Below are positions 22,836-34,766 of a stretch of 64,000 nucleotides of DNA, piece after piece. The DNA is from Callorhinus ursinus (taxonomy: Eukaryota; Chordata; Mammalia; Carnivora; Otariidae). Under the pieces are notes generated by a model, which saw nothing but the letters and a program-made list of their open reading frames with translations, was not told the origin of the DNA and did not search any database. Each line of letters starts with the position of its first letter. Within the stretch, counting starts at the first letter, position 1. Made by a program: the position numbers and the translations under genes. The stretch is from assembly GCF_003265705.1 (NCBI RefSeq), contig NW_020313278.1:99235-163234 (forward strand), in the 5' to 3' direction.

Positions 22836-23357
22836 TTGTGTGTGTGTTTGTTTTGTGTGTTTTTGTCTTTCCTGTGTTTGTGTGTGTGTCTCTATGTCTC
22901 TGTGTGTGTGTGCATCAGTAGGTATGTGTGTCTGGGGGGGGTGGTCTGGGTGTGTGTCTGTATGGGTCTTTTTATGTGTGTATGGGGGTCTGTGTGTGTG
23001 TGTGTCTTTGTGTGTGTGCTTCTCTGTGTGGGTCTGTTTGTGTGTGGGAGGGTCTGTGTGTGTGTCTCTGTGTGGGTCCATATGTGTGTGTGTGTCTGGG
23101 TGTTTTTGTGGGGGGGGTCTGTGTGGGGTCTGTGTATGTGTGTGCCTATGTGGATCTGTGTGTATATGTCTCTGTGTGGGTCTGTGGGTTTGTGTGTGTG
23201 TGTGTGTGTATGTGTCTCTGTGGGTCTATATGTGTGTGCATCTCTGTGTGGGTCTATGTGTGTATGTGTGTCTCTGTGTGGGTCTTTTTGTGTGGGGGGG
23301 GTCTGTGTGTGTATCTCTGTGTGGATTCTGTATGTGTGTGGGTCTCGGGGTCTCTCT
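22836..23357. repeat. GT-rich minisatellite, ~520 bp
   Basis: Interspersed (TG)n runs with recurring 'tctctgtgtgggtct' blocks, giving a higher-order unit of roughly 24-30 bp, plus several runs of six to eight G. All three forward frames stay open over long distances (148, 198 and 238 codons) as Cys/Val/Ser/Leu-rich low-complexity peptide. These are a composition effect, not genes. Confidence 0.9.
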
Positions 23358-25016
23358 TTAACCTGGATATATAGTTTCCTTAACAGTGTATACTTTTTCC
23401 CCCAACAATTGTACCCTGATACCTTTGGAAATTCTCTGAAATACTTTTCCTTTTACTATGGTAATAAGCCTTCAAAAAACATAATTGAATTCAGATATTA
23501 AATACTGTAAGCACTATCATTTAGCTTCTGATGAAAATGTGCATTATTGTGTTTGAAACGACACACACACACAAAAAGCAGTGAATCAAAACAACATTTT
23601 TTCCCCTTCCTCCTGTGAAGTCTTTGTGTGAAATAACTCAATCTCTTTTAGGCTGCATTCTCTGTGATGTGGGAAATGGAACCAGGGCCATTATGCGGCG
23701 ATAAGATGTGGTTTCCAATTCTGCAGCACTGTGGGAATCTGCGCCACTGTAGGTTTTATCACCTTTCGATGTGCCAAGGATTTCTAGCAGGGAGAGCTCG
23801 ACTCTAATCATGGTGGGAGGCCGGTAACAGGGAGAGGACACGAGACTTGGAGTGACCCCTTCACTCACTCATTTGATCAAACAGTACTTATTGATCACGC
23901 AGGCTGGACACTCAGCTCACCAGATAAGGACAGGGTCCGACTTCACGGAGTGTGCCGACGCTGCTGCTTCTCTTGGGACGGTTTTTCATGTTGGCAAAGT
24001 TACTTAACTTCCCCGACCCTAGTTTCTGATCTGTGCAGCTTAGGTGAGCCGATAGGCGATTTTGGGCAAAACTGGGAGCATACTCCAAGCTCCCTGCTTG
24101 AGCAGGGTGGGTCAAGTTGGTCATCATTTTCTTATCCTTCCCCAAGTGTTGTTTGTTTGTTTGTTTGTTTGACCACACTGACTCAGGATGGTCCTCCCTT
24201 GTCCTCTTGGCTGATTCACAAGCTCTAGGCTATTCTGGAGGTCCACTGGACCTTGTAGATTTATGCTCTAGGGTGGCTAGGAAGTCCTGAACTTTTTAGT
24301 GTTTTGTGCACAGCAAGTTGGTCATAAGATGCTATCAGGGGGAGGTGTTAGAGGGAAAAGAGAGACATTTCCAAGGCAAGCCATTTCATCCTCTGTCTCT
24401 TGATGTTTCTATCCTCCTCTCTTTCAGTAGCATGTGGGTGGTTAAGTACAGGGTTGGGAGAGGGATAGAACTTGGGGGAAGTGGCAAGTGTTCTGATGAG
24501 TGGGCGCCTTCCTGGGACCTTGATCAGTCTTGTTCAAAGCATATACTCAGAAACAGACTTGAGGAGTTCTACTGTCATCCCTCATATACATTTTTCATAG
24601 AATAAAAATAGGCTGATAATCCACATTAACCTCAGGGATCTGGAATCTTGCCTTTTCCAATTTCCCTTGTAGCCAGATGTGGTCTGTGAACAAAGTCTAG
24701 CCAGAGGTGGAAGTGTCCTGAAGGTCTTCTGGAAAGGTTCCTTAAAAGGAAGGGGCATGTCCCTTCTCTGCCTTTCCTCCTTCTTGTGGGCTGGAATCTG
24801 ATTATGAATGCAAGCCTTGAGGAGGCTCTCTACAACCGTGAGGTCTGCATTCCAAGTATGGGGGAACACTGAATTAGGAAGAACCCGGGTCTCTGAAATC
24901 ATATAGCTACTCCACTAGTCTTAGCTTACCAACCTCTGTGCTATGCACAAGATGGAAATTAACGGATATCCCTTCTTTTTTCTTTCCTTCTGTTTGTTAT
25001 ATATGGCCGAATCTCT
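23358..25016. other. 1.6 kb of single-copy DNA
   Basis: A (TTTG)n patch at 24,149-24,171 is the only simple repeat. No exon or repeat family was assigned. Confidence 0.45.
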
Positions 25017-25262
25017 CAATACATTCTTATTTTCTTTTTAAGATTTATTTATTTATTTGAGAGGCAGAAAGAGAGAGCACAAGTCAGGGGGAGGGGTAGA
25101 GAGAGAAGGAGAGAGAGAATCCTCAGGAAGACTCCTGGATGACTGCAGAGCCCAACATGGTACTTGATTCCAGGACCCCGAGATCATGACCTGCACCAAA
25201 ATCAAGAGTTGGACACTTAACTGACTGAGCCACCCAGGTGCCTCCCAATATGTTCTTATTTT
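25017..25262 (-). mobile_element. Can-SINE with target-site duplication
   Basis: The body is 25,034-25,245 ('agatttatttatttatttga' … 'ctgagccacccaggtgcc'). Flanking repeats 'caatacattcttatttt' and 'caatatgttcttatttt' differ at two of 17 bases. Confidence 0.96.
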
Positions 25263-26224
25263 AAAACATGAAGAAATAGTCCCAGAGAGAGCAAAATCAG
25301 AAATGTGGGACAAGTAAGATAATATATCTCTGGGATTGACGGAGGATCACCGGCAAATGGCAACGTGGAAAAAAAATGTGAAATAAATGAGTCTAATGTA
25401 TTATGGATATTCTGGAACTAGTTGATATCCAAAAATTGGTACATTTTTTTCCTTTTCTCTCTCTTTTTTAAGAATGAAGTTGAGAGGTTGAGAAATTAAT
25501 CCATCAGCCAATATTGATTTCCTTGAAAATGCCTGGCCTCGAACTATTACACCTACTGACTGGTTGATATAACAAGTTTGCGAGTTGAAATGAATTGGAA
25601 TAACTTGGTTTTGGTAGAGTCCCAGAGGTGTGTATGTTGGTAAAGTTGAGTTGAGTTCATAATACTGCTTTTCAAGAAAATTCCTTTAGAAGCTCAGTCT
25701 ATAGAAAGCAGGATCATAATAGCCCTGTGGGATGTGTACGCGCAATTAAGTGACTTTTCCTGCCAATTTGGTTTTCCTCTCATGCTGTGGTGACATTTCC
25801 TTCATGCTGGAACGTTTTGTTTTTAAAACAGGGAATGGACTGTAAAACAGGGCAGTATGTTGTGGCAGAGATTAATAGGTGAAAAAATGCACTTGGTATT
25901 AGTTGGTTAATTGTTCTCTAATTGTCGGTATCTTCGTAGAGTCAGGGCACTGTTTGAGATGTCCGTAGGGGGAAGCCAGAATGTGGGCTGGAGAACTCAT
26001 CTCCAGAATTCCATGGAACAGGGAGAGTGATGAGTAAATTGGAACCCATTCTGTTAAATTGGTATCTCTTTGAGAAACCCGGCCTTGATATGTACAAATC
26101 TTGTTTATCTGACCTTCCCCATGCTAGCAGACACCCTGGGAGTTTTACTGTTGGAATGCACATTGCGGTATGTGATGGGAACTCCTTACAAGCAGACCTA
26201 TGGGAATGTCTACCAAACCTTCTC
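25263..26224. other. single-copy DNA
   Basis: No exon or repeat family was recognised. Confidence 0.45.
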
Positions 26225-26385
26225 CATGAGCCGGACTACTGCATTATCATTCAGTCCTCACAGGACAATATTATTACTGCTATTGTTTTTGTCTTCTTAT
26301 TATCATTGTTTTTTAGAGTCTTTTGGTAACCTGCTGAAGGTCACATGCCCAGGAAATATAAGAAGCAGAATTTAAATCTAGTTTT
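26225..26385 (-). mobile_element. possible MIR fragment
   Basis: 'attcagtcctcacaggacaa', 'tattattactgctattgttt' and 'ctgctgaaggtcacatgcc', then 'agcagaatttaaatctag', follow the reverse MIR order weakly. Confidence 0.4.
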
Positions 26386-26545
26386 TTTTTTCTTCCTATC
26401 CAGTTAATAACAGTGAAAAAATTATGGAAATGGGGGAAATTCAGAGGGCCGAAGATGGCTATGTAGTTGAGAATTTAGCAATGTGTGTCAAAAGCTTTGA
26501 AATTTGTACAACTGTAAGACAGTAGATCTTATATCTTCTCCCCAC

Positions 26546-26548
<3 letters not shown>

Positions 26549-26596
<48 letters not shown>
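26549..26596. repeat. (CA)n microsatellite, 24 uninterrupted units
   Basis: 48 bp of pure CA/AC repeat. Its perfection predicts high mutability. Confidence 0.98.
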
Positions 26597-26598
<2 letters not shown>

Positions 26599-27689
26599 TT
26601 TGAGGTCATGGGTTTGTTAATTAACTTGATTGTGGTCATTTCACAAAGTATATTTATATGAAAGCATCATGTTGTACCCTTTAAATGTATATATTTTTGT
26701 CAGTTGCCCCTTAAAGCTGGGGTGGGGGTAAAAGTGTGACTCAGAGAAAGTAGGGAAATCCATTTCATAAACATTTGTGGGTATAGTTTATCCTGTCTCA
26801 GACTGCTCACTAGCAAAACCCTCTCCTCTATGCCGCCTCTTTCAAGATGTTGATTGACACCTGCCACACAATCTTTTAAAGACACAAATGTGGGAGATAA
26901 TTTAATAGCCCTTTGTACTGGCCATAACAAAATGCTTATTACTTTAAGATGAACGTAATCTGTGAATTATCATTTCTATTTCCAGAAATGTATCCTAAGG
27001 AAATCATTAGAAGTGTCATATTCCTCTTGAAGGGAGAAAAGGAAGTAGAGATGGTATTTTACAGAAAGCAAGATTCAGTTTAAAATTTAATTGTGCATTT
27101 GTTCATTGGTGGTGATGGTGGTGGTAGTTCTAATGAGCAGCTAGGATTTGCGCTCATCCAACGAAAGGGGACCTCTCTAAGAAACGAAGGAAGTTAAGTA
27201 TTAGCCGTGCAGCTGAATTCTGAGTTTTCCTTGCTGTGGATGTTCTTCAGAAGTCTTTTAATGCCTGCAATACAATTTGGGTATTATCTTCTCTTGGCTG
27301 TTCTGCCTCTGTGCCAAAGGAAATGTGGGAGGCTAACAGTACCACTAACATGCTCTTCGAGATTTCCGCTTCCCCCATGACCTTGAACAGTAGCTCTTAG
27401 TCTCACAAGGAGGTCTTAGGCTACGTTGGCACCTCCCTGATGTTCATTTCTTCTCTCCTCACATTTTCCCTCCTCACAAAACCCAGTAACAAGGAACCGG
27501 GATAAAGTAATTAGACTGTATGTGACTGAGGTGGCTGCCAATTATGCTGATGGAACTGAAGTCTTATTAGACTAATAAGGTTTTCTAAATTGGACTTGGA
27601 GCTCTTGGTTCTTGATGCTGTGAATATTCCATGGAGAGGTGGCCCAAGTATTTAAAATGAGTTCACCTAAGGATAAATGTTCACCTTGG
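26597..27689. other. single-copy DNA
   Basis: A short (GGT)-rich patch at 27,108-27,127; nothing else was assigned. Confidence 0.45.
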
Positions 27690-27915
27690 ATAAAGTGGAG
27701 TGGGTTTTGGAGCCAGAGATAAGTGGATTCACACTCAAATTCTGCCACTTATCAGCTATTTGACCTCAGGCAAGTCATTTAACTTCTCAGAGTCTCCTGC
27801 CCTGTTTGTAAGATGGCGATAGAAATTGCCACCCTCCTGAAACGATTACGATGGCAGCTACATGGTTTTAAAACTGTGCAAACCTCAGTATTTTACATGA
27901 GTTGTCTTAGTATTC
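27690..27915 (+). mobile_element. MIR SINE, near full length
   Basis: 'ttttggagccagagataagt', 'ttctgccacttatcagctat' and 'caggcaagtcatttaacttc', then 'tgtaagatggcgatagaaat', are forward MIR throughout. Confidence 0.85.
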
Positions 27916-28004
27916 TTACTGTCAGACACGGTTACTTAATAATCATACTACGTAAAAACAATTAAAAAAATCATGTAATTATATGATCAGTATGAGAAAT
28001 CTCT

Positions 28005-28225
28005 CACAGTCTTAGAGAGCTTTGAAGACAGACAGATCTGCATTTGGATCTCAGCCCCAATATGGACAAATGTTAATGATTTGCCTACTTTTAACCTCAG
28101 TGTTTCTTTAAGTCAGAGTAAAAATAATAACAAGAGCAGTTACGACATGTGACAATGTTGAAAAGGCTAAATAAACTATTACACGAAAAGTGTTCACCAC
28201 ACAGCCCAGCTCAGGAAAAGCCTGC
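28005..28225 (+). mobile_element. MIR SINE
   Basis: 'agacagacagatctgcattt', 'ttaacctcagtgtttcttta' and 'gtgttcaccacacagccca' match diverged forward MIR. A second copy only about 90 bp from the previous MIR. Confidence 0.65.
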
Positions 28226-28639
28226 CTAGTACTGGTGGGACCAATGTATTATTGAGGTTGTTATTTTCAGTTGTACTTGAAATGTATTGGTGCTGCAGAT
28301 TTTCCAATGTGAAGTTGTCCAAATAGACAAAACATGCCTACCTTGGGGACTGTGGGACTATTCAGGTATTGTGTATTCTGTGTATTAAGATGATTCTAGA
28401 TGTAATTCAATCAAATTAGTTTAAGAATAAGTTCTTTTCTCATATAATGATTAAGTCTAGCGTTAAAGTCAGGTTCTTACATATCTGGATCCAGGACCTC
28501 AAACCTCATCAACAAAGATCTCTCTTCATCTTTGATTATGTATCTCCCAAGTGTGCCTTTGTTCTCTCTGGGTGGAAAGTAACATTCTGTCTTCCAGTAC
28601 TCAGATCCGAGTCCCAGGAAAGACTCTGATTAGCTCTGC
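28226..28639. other. single-copy DNA
   Basis: No recognised feature. Confidence 0.4.
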
Positions 28640-29050
28640 TTAAGCCCATTTTTTAAAAGTCTTGTTGTGTCTTTGATTTGCATTTCCCTGATGATGAGTG
28701 ATACTGAGCACCATTTCATGCATCTGTTGACCTTCTATATGTCTTCTTTGACAAAATGTCTTTTCAGGTCTTCTGCCCATTTTAATCAAATTATTAGAGG
28801 GGAGAGGATGGGGGTACGGGTGAAATAGATAAAAGAGATTGAGAATACACTTACCTTGATGAACACTGAGTAATGCATAGGATTGTTGAATCATTACATT
28901 GTACACTAATGTAATTGTACACTAGTTGTGTGCTAATATAACACTGTATGGGTTATATTGTACACTAATTGTACACTAATATATCACTATAGGTTAATTA
29001 TACTTCAGTTTTAAAAAATGTGCTATACTTCAGTTTAAAAAAAAAAAAGT
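28640..29050 (+). mobile_element. L1 fragment with 5' inversion (twin-primed)
   Basis: 28,655-28,797 is antisense L1 ORF2 ('gatttgcatttccctgatga', 'tcttttcaggtcttctgccc'). It switches abruptly at about 28,797 to sense-strand L1 3' UTR ('gatgaacactgagtaatgca', 'ggattgttgaatcattacat'), ending in a poly(A) of 12 at 29,037-29,048. Antisense upstream plus sense downstream joined head-on is the standard twin-priming structure. The 3' end carries small internal duplications ('attgtacactaat' and 'tatacttcagttt'). Clear target duplications were not found. Confidence 0.75.
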
Positions 29051-29356
29051 GCTATGGCAACTGGAGTTGCTGTCCTCATCTGTGGTGCTGAAAGCTCTCA
29101 CGGGCATCTTGGTCAGAGATCTCTAGGTTGTTATAGAGCTCATGACATTCATCTGTGCTAACTAGCAAGGGAGTTCCTTACCTTTCTGATCAACAAACTC
29201 CTATTTATAAATTTTCTCTAACTGTATTTTCTGACAACAGTTTTTAGGAAGGGAATGGAATAGAACTTTGGTATCTAGTGCTGAATTTTTCCTTCCTTAG
29301 GAAAGAGAAATTCTAGTATAACCTGAGAATATCTATTTATTCTGCAAACACATTTT
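29051..29356. other. single-copy DNA
   Basis: Nothing was assigned. Confidence 0.4.
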
Positions 29357-29536
29357 AGCCATCTGATATGGCGTAGGACATTTTAACCATCTAATATGGC
29401 CTAGGGATTGAGGGTAACATCTAACCATCTAATATGGCCTAGGGATTGAGGGTAACATCTAACCATCTAATATGGCCTCGGGATTGAGGATAACATCTAA
29501 TCATCTAATATGGCCTCGGGATTGAGGATAACATTT
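29357..29536. repeat. 38-bp tandem array, four full copies plus a partial
   Basis: Full units are at 29,385-29,422, 29,423-29,460, 29,461-29,498 and 29,499-29,536, each starting 'aaccatctaatatggcct' or 'aatcatct…'. They are preceded by a degenerate partial at 29,357-29,384. Copies 1 and 2 are identical; copies 3 and 4 share 'cctcggg' and 'gaggat'. This shows stepwise duplication of 1-2 and 3-4 variants. Confidence 0.97.
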
Positions 29537-30808
29537 GGCCGCATGAGGCTCCCATGTCTAGAACAACAAAAGTTACACAAATGATCAAAGTTAATTGTGG
29601 TAAGCATTATGAGGGCAGTCAGTGGAGGGACAGCAGGGGCTGTATTTGTGGAACCTGAGAAGTTTTTGGGAAGAGCTGCTTCATGATCTGGGTTCTACAA
29701 GATGAGTAGAAATCATCCTGTCATTGAATGAAAAGCAGAAACCATTCCATCTGGTTAGTTGCTCTCCAACTTGTGGCCTGTTGGGCAGATCTGAAGAGCA
29801 ACTTCTTCAGAGGTCCACTGATCTCCTGGTGTAGCCGTCTCAGGCTTGATCAAGGTGGACCCATCCGGCTAAGCCAAGAAGAAACAAAAGGGGAAAAATA
29901 AGGAAAAGTGAGAATGAAAAGAATGAAAAAGGAGCAGAAACTTGTTTACCCATTGTCTGTATCCCAATGAGAAGAGATTGAGCTGCCAATAATTGAGCAG
30001 GGCTCTCTGATGATATAGATTAAACCAGAAGGGCCAACAGTAAACAAGATGAACTTCAAAAGAGCAGCATCTCTGCTCTCTGGGGACCTCCATTAGCGAG
30101 TCACCAGATAGGCAATTACTGTACAGTTCTTGTAATGACCGGGATCAAACACAAGCATTCTGCACAGTAGGCAGTCAGAAAGCAGCCAGACAAAAAAACT
30201 GTGAAAATATGCCATTAAATCTTAATTATTCTTCAAAGGAAAACAAGCACGACTAGGGGGCAGAGAAGGAAGGAATATTCTGAGCCTTACTAATGCCTGG
30301 GGCTCAGGGCAATACTACAGTTACTGTTTCAACTCTCATATTTACTTAAAACTGAGCATCTCATTCTGACTTGAGTTGGGCTAGGGAATTCAGTTTATAT
30401 AAGCACCCCAGTTTCTCTGACCCCCTATATCTCCTCCTGGAGGGTTTGAAGGCTCTCGTATCTGACCAAGTTTGGACACAAAGTTTGAATAAAAATGGTT
30501 GCTTTTCTAACATAACGTAATTTTTAAAAAATTAAAAAAATAAAACAAAAATAAAAGCAAATATCTCATCATCCAGAGTTGACTTCTGTTGATTAGATTC
30601 AGATTGGTCTTTTAGCACCTTCAGAAATAATGTCCTCTGATCTGTAATTCACAAGCACCAATTGTCATGCTAGCCATGTGTCATTTCCCTGAGGCATATA
30701 TCTGAGATGTCCTTGATTGGTGCATGGAAGCCATTGACATCCCAAACTCCATATGTGGTACTGGTTAAATGGAAGATTTAAAAACCTCAAAAGGTATTGA
30801 TTTTGAAT

Positions 30809-30810
<2 letters not shown>
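29537..30810. other. 1.3 kb of single-copy DNA
   Basis: An A-rich patch at 30,520-30,556. No exon or repeat family was assigned. Confidence 0.45.

Positions 30811-30867
<57 letters not shown>
30811..30867. repeat. (TG)n(AG)n compound microsatellite
   Basis: TG repeats (30,811-30,852) run directly into AG repeats (to 30,867). Confidence 0.97.
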
Positions 30868-30961
30868 AATTGGAACTGTACAGAAATATAAATTTAAATC
30901 CTATTTTGATCACTTAGAACAGGATTTTAAATATCCTGTAGCCATAAGGAGAGGCTAGCTT

Positions 30962-31262
30962 AGGGTCCTCCCGTGGAAATACAATGTGAAACATATATGT
31001 AATTTTAAATTTTCTGGTAACCACATTAAAAAAAGGAAAGATAAATATGTAAAATTAATCATAATAGTATGTTTTTTTTTAGCCCAACATATCCAAATAC
31101 TTTCTTTTCAATATAAATTTATCAGTGACACATTTGACCTATTTTTGGTACTATCTGAAATCCAGTCTGCATCCAGCCTTCCAGCATACCTCAGTCTAAA
31201 CTAGCCGCATCTCAGGTACACAGGAAGCTGGTGGTTATCATATCATGTTGGACCGTGCAAGG
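30962..31262 (+). mobile_element. MER5A, near full length
   Basis: 'acatatatgtaattttaaat', 'tctggtaaccacattaaaaa', 'agcccaacatatccaaatac' and the end 'ggttatcatatcatgttgga' follow MER5A from its 5' to its 3' end. It is the best preserved of the four copies in the window. Confidence 0.9.
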
Positions 31263-31589
31263 CTAGCCCATGTCCCCAGTCCCATTCTGGGCCATTTCTA
31301 CCTACAAACACTCATTTAAGAAAACTGCTGCATATTGCATAGGTTCTAATGCAGGGTCTCACGAGCTTAGCAAAATGGATTTGACATCGAATGACCTAAA
31401 CAAAGAATCCTGTGATTCTTGAAAGCCTTGAAAGCCCCACCCAGTAATGGTGACTGTGGTCTACTGGGTCAGTGGGATCCTCTCCATGTAGGAATTACAA
31501 CTTGAGACAAAGGGAAACCACTTAAGCCTGTTTCAGCTCCCTCACCCTCTGTCCTCCAATTAGGAGCACTCTTGGGGAGAAAGGGAGAG
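31263..31589. other. single-copy DNA
   Basis: Nothing was assigned. Confidence 0.4.
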
Positions 31590-31735
31590 TTATGCTCCCA
31601 GGACATTGATGTGCACAAGAATCACCAATGTGCTTCTGATAATGCAGATCCCCTGGCCTTCATCCCAGAGATTCTGATTCAGTTTGGGAGTATCTGTCTT
31701 TGTAACGAGCTACCCTTCCAGTTTGTAAGCAGTCA
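31590..31735 (+). mobile_element. old DNA-transposon fragment, probable hAT MITE
   Basis: 'gtgcacaagaatcaccaatg' and 'cccagagattctgattcagt', then 'ttgggagtatctg', resemble the widespread 'agaatcacctgg … gagtttctgattcagtaggt' mammalian MITE. Family name not certain. Confidence 0.5.
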
Positions 31736-33499
31736 TTAAAGAAGTAACCAGTTGAGCTTTGAGAGATTGATTAAGGAGACACACAACCCTGTCATCTTAT
31801 TCTCCGGTACCCACCATGTTCTCCCTGTGATCCTTCATGGTTGGAGTAGGAGGGTGAGGAGGGGAAGAATGGGAGCAGTGTCTCATCTGCCTCTCTGATT
31901 GGAACATTTAATTTCCCTCAATCATCCTACCCTCTCCACTATGTAGTTTCATTTACAATGTGGAAAATGTTTAGAACGTTTAGATAATCCAGACTTAACC
32001 CCAACATGTATTTTCCACATTCCTTATTTGTCTATGGCTCCCTTCACAAGCCTTAGATAGTTAAATCAAGGGGCACAGTCCCACCTCCAAAGGTGTTTGT
32101 GAAAGGCTGGACAGACCCCTTAAGAGAAGATGATGGTATATGACTACGGTCTGCAGGAAATGGGACAGACAAGAGCCATGCTGGGAAGATCAGGGATGGT
32201 TTGGAAGTATTGTTTACATCCTCTTAGCTCACCCACAGCTAATTGTCTCAGTAACCACACTATGACCATGAACACGAAAGCATCATTCTTGCACCTGTTC
32301 GTTTAATCTACCCATGATTCCTTCACCTGACCAAAGAGTTCTTTGGGAAGAAAATTAAATAATCAAGCCTCAATGTTACTATAATAAATAGTATAAACTC
32401 ACATTTTAGAAGGCATCCTCACACATGGTTCATATCTATGGTTCACATATGTGTGATGTAGACTTGAACAACTATGAAGCTTGATGTTCTTAGTGTTAAC
32501 TTATTTTAGAAAGTACATCACTGATTCAAGAAATATTTCCACATACGTTCTCTCTTCTGACCCTGGAGATATCCGTGAGGTTGGAAAGAACAAGTAACAG
32601 TAGGTTAGGACATGGAGCCCCATACGTGTGAAATCACACAACTATTTGGTGTCACAGCCAAGGCGAGGATGCTGGTCTGTTGCCTCTTACACAAATCTAC
32701 CACCTCTTGCCGCCACTCTCTCAAGGGGGGGGGGGTGAGATTCTCACATACACCTGGCTTCTGTGTTATTTCTGAGATTCCTAACTTCGTCCGAAATGAT
32801 GTTTTTGAGAAGAGATTCTGGCCTGACCACAGGGCTCCTGGAAATGGCTCCCATGAGCGACAGTGAGGACAGCCCCTGCAGAACTTGTGTTTCAAATCTG
32901 TCTACAGAAATGAGTGAGAACCAGAAGCTGCTTTCCTCTTTCAACCCCTAGCTGGCCCACTGGTCAAGAAAAGAAAACACTTCCAGTTATACAGTTTGAC
33001 TGCCGTGACAAGGGCTCCAAAGGAAAACGGCCCCTTTCTTTCCCTTTCATCCCAAACTCAGTGACATCAGACTCTGCTGAGGGTGACGGTTGCCCTGTGA
33101 AGGAGTCCGTAGGAAGGGCTGCCTGAGCTATGGCCTGATGAGCAGGGTGTATCCTACAGTGGTGAATTTTCTTTGTCCCACAAGATGAAAGCTGTCAAAG
33201 GAGCAGGAAGAACATTCCAGAGAAAGCAGCAGGCTGATAGGTTACATGGACACTCTCTCACCTTACCTCCTGGCCCTGTGCTATAGACTGCAGAGCTGGG
33301 ATCATGCTCATGGGGCCAAGCTTGTGGAGGGGGGCTTGAGCTTAAGCACTCTCTTCTTCTATTTAAAGGCAAGTACAGTGCCCTGTGCTTTCCAGTGGGT
33401 ATGGTCTGTCTGTGCAGGTTCCACGTTTGGCTGAGTAAAGCAAAGCCCAAACGTCTGGAGCGTATGTTAAAGTTAAGCCCCTGTTGGCTGCATTATCTC
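31736..33499. other. 1.75 kb of single-copy DNA; G-run (32,716-32,726)
   Basis: Several short frames occur on both strands (60-98 codons), but none shows a domain, a signal peptide or plausible splice sites. Confidence 0.45.
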
Positions 33500-33680
33500 T
33501 GGGAAGCAGGGATGAATCTGCTTGTACCTGGGATGTATTTCACAGCTCTGTCTACCTCTCTCATTTGGCAAATGTGGACCCTGAACCTGAGAGGCCAAGT
33601 GACCCTTTCAAAATCACCTGGAGAGGAGAGAGGACGTGATTCTCCCGCCCTCTGGTCACCTGTGGTTCTTTCCTGAATCA
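33500..33680 (-). mobile_element. possible MIR fragment
   Basis: 'tctcatttggcaaatgtgga' and 'gaggccaagtgacccttt', then 'aaaatcacctggagagga', match the reverse MIR order loosely. Confidence 0.45.
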
Positions 33681-33689
33681 GGCATGTAC

Positions 33690-34455
33690 CTGCCATCTAG
33701 ATGTTTATGGGCCTTTGTCTGGATACTTGGAATAAAGCCCCAGTTCCTTTCCTAGACTTATATGGCTCTGAATAAGCTCTGGTCCATAGCCTCATCTTCT
33801 GCGTCTTCTTTTCTTTTTTAAGATTTTATTTATTTATTTAGAGAAAGAGCAGGGTGTGGGGAGAGGAGGGGTAGAGGGTGAGGGAGAGAGAGAATCCCAG
33901 GCAGACTCCTTGCTGAGCACAGAGCCCAACACGGGGCTCGATCTCATGACCATGAAATCATGACCTGAGCCACAATCAAGAGTCAGAGGCTTAACTGACT
34001 GTGCCACCCAGGCGCCCCTCATCTTTTGCATCTTCTAATCTTATTGTCTATTCAGTTCCCCAAGCCAACACAACACTTCATCCTCAGAGCATTTTCCCTA
34101 CTGCTGTGTCTGCAGTGCCTTCTCTTTGGTCCATCCATAGCTGATGCCTTCCCATCCTGCAGACCCTGGCTCAGAAGCCACCTCCTCAGAGAGGCTTTTC
34201 CTGATGGCTCTATTCAAAGTTGTCCACACTGGCTATCACATTACGCTGTTTTTCTGTTCTCTTAATATTGACCAACATTTGAAAGAACCTTCTGACCTGG
34301 GTGTTCAATCAATTTCCATGTTTGCTCCTCTCCCCACAGACTGAAATCCCCAGGAGTATGATACTCACCACTCTACCCCCAGTACCTAGAACAAGGGTCT
34401 TTCAAATAGGAGATGTTCCATTCCTATATGCTGAATTAATTGATAAATAAGTTGC
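33690..34455 (+). mobile_element. LINE-2 3' region, split by a Can-SINE
   Basis: The left part (33,690-33,790) and the longer right part carry L2 text: 'cagaagccacctcctcagag', 'aggcttttcctgatggctct' and 'cccagtacctagaacaaggg', then 'gctgaattaattgataaata'. The reverse-oriented SINE at 33,810-34,017 interrupts it. The L2 is therefore older. Open frames inside it are decayed. Confidence 0.8.
33791..34036 (-). mobile_element. Can-SINE inside L2, with target-site duplication
   Basis: The body is 33,810-34,017 ('agattttatttatttattta' … 'gtgccacccaggcgcccc'). 19-bp flanks 'ctcatcttctgcgtcttct' and 'ctcatcttttgcatcttct' differ at two bases and come from the host L2. Confidence 0.97.
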
Positions 34456-34766
34456 ACCTATATTTGCCAGTGAATATTTTTTTGAAAACAGAAACATCTT
34501 GTACTTGATACCTTAGTCATTTTGGGCTGCTGTAAAAAGATGTCCTAGACCGAGGACCTTAAACAGCAGAAATATGTTTCTCACCATGCTGGAGGCTGAG
34601 AAACCTAAGATCTGGGTGCCAACATGATCAACCTCTGGGGAGAGCTCTCTTTCTGGTTTGCAGATAGCTAGCTGCCTTCTTGCTGTGTCATCCCATGGTG
34701 GGGAGAGTGACCCCTCGTCTTCCTCTTCTTATAAAGCCACTATCCCATTAAAAGAGTTCCTCTTTT

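Noticed and set aside
22765..23501. Long forward open frames (198 and 238 codons), Cys/Val-rich
   Set aside because: They are translations of a GT-rich minisatellite. Three frames are open at once and no domain is visible.
29339..29540. CRISPR-like array
   Set aside because: The 38-bp units are directly adjacent without spacers, in a mammalian genome: an ordinary minisatellite.
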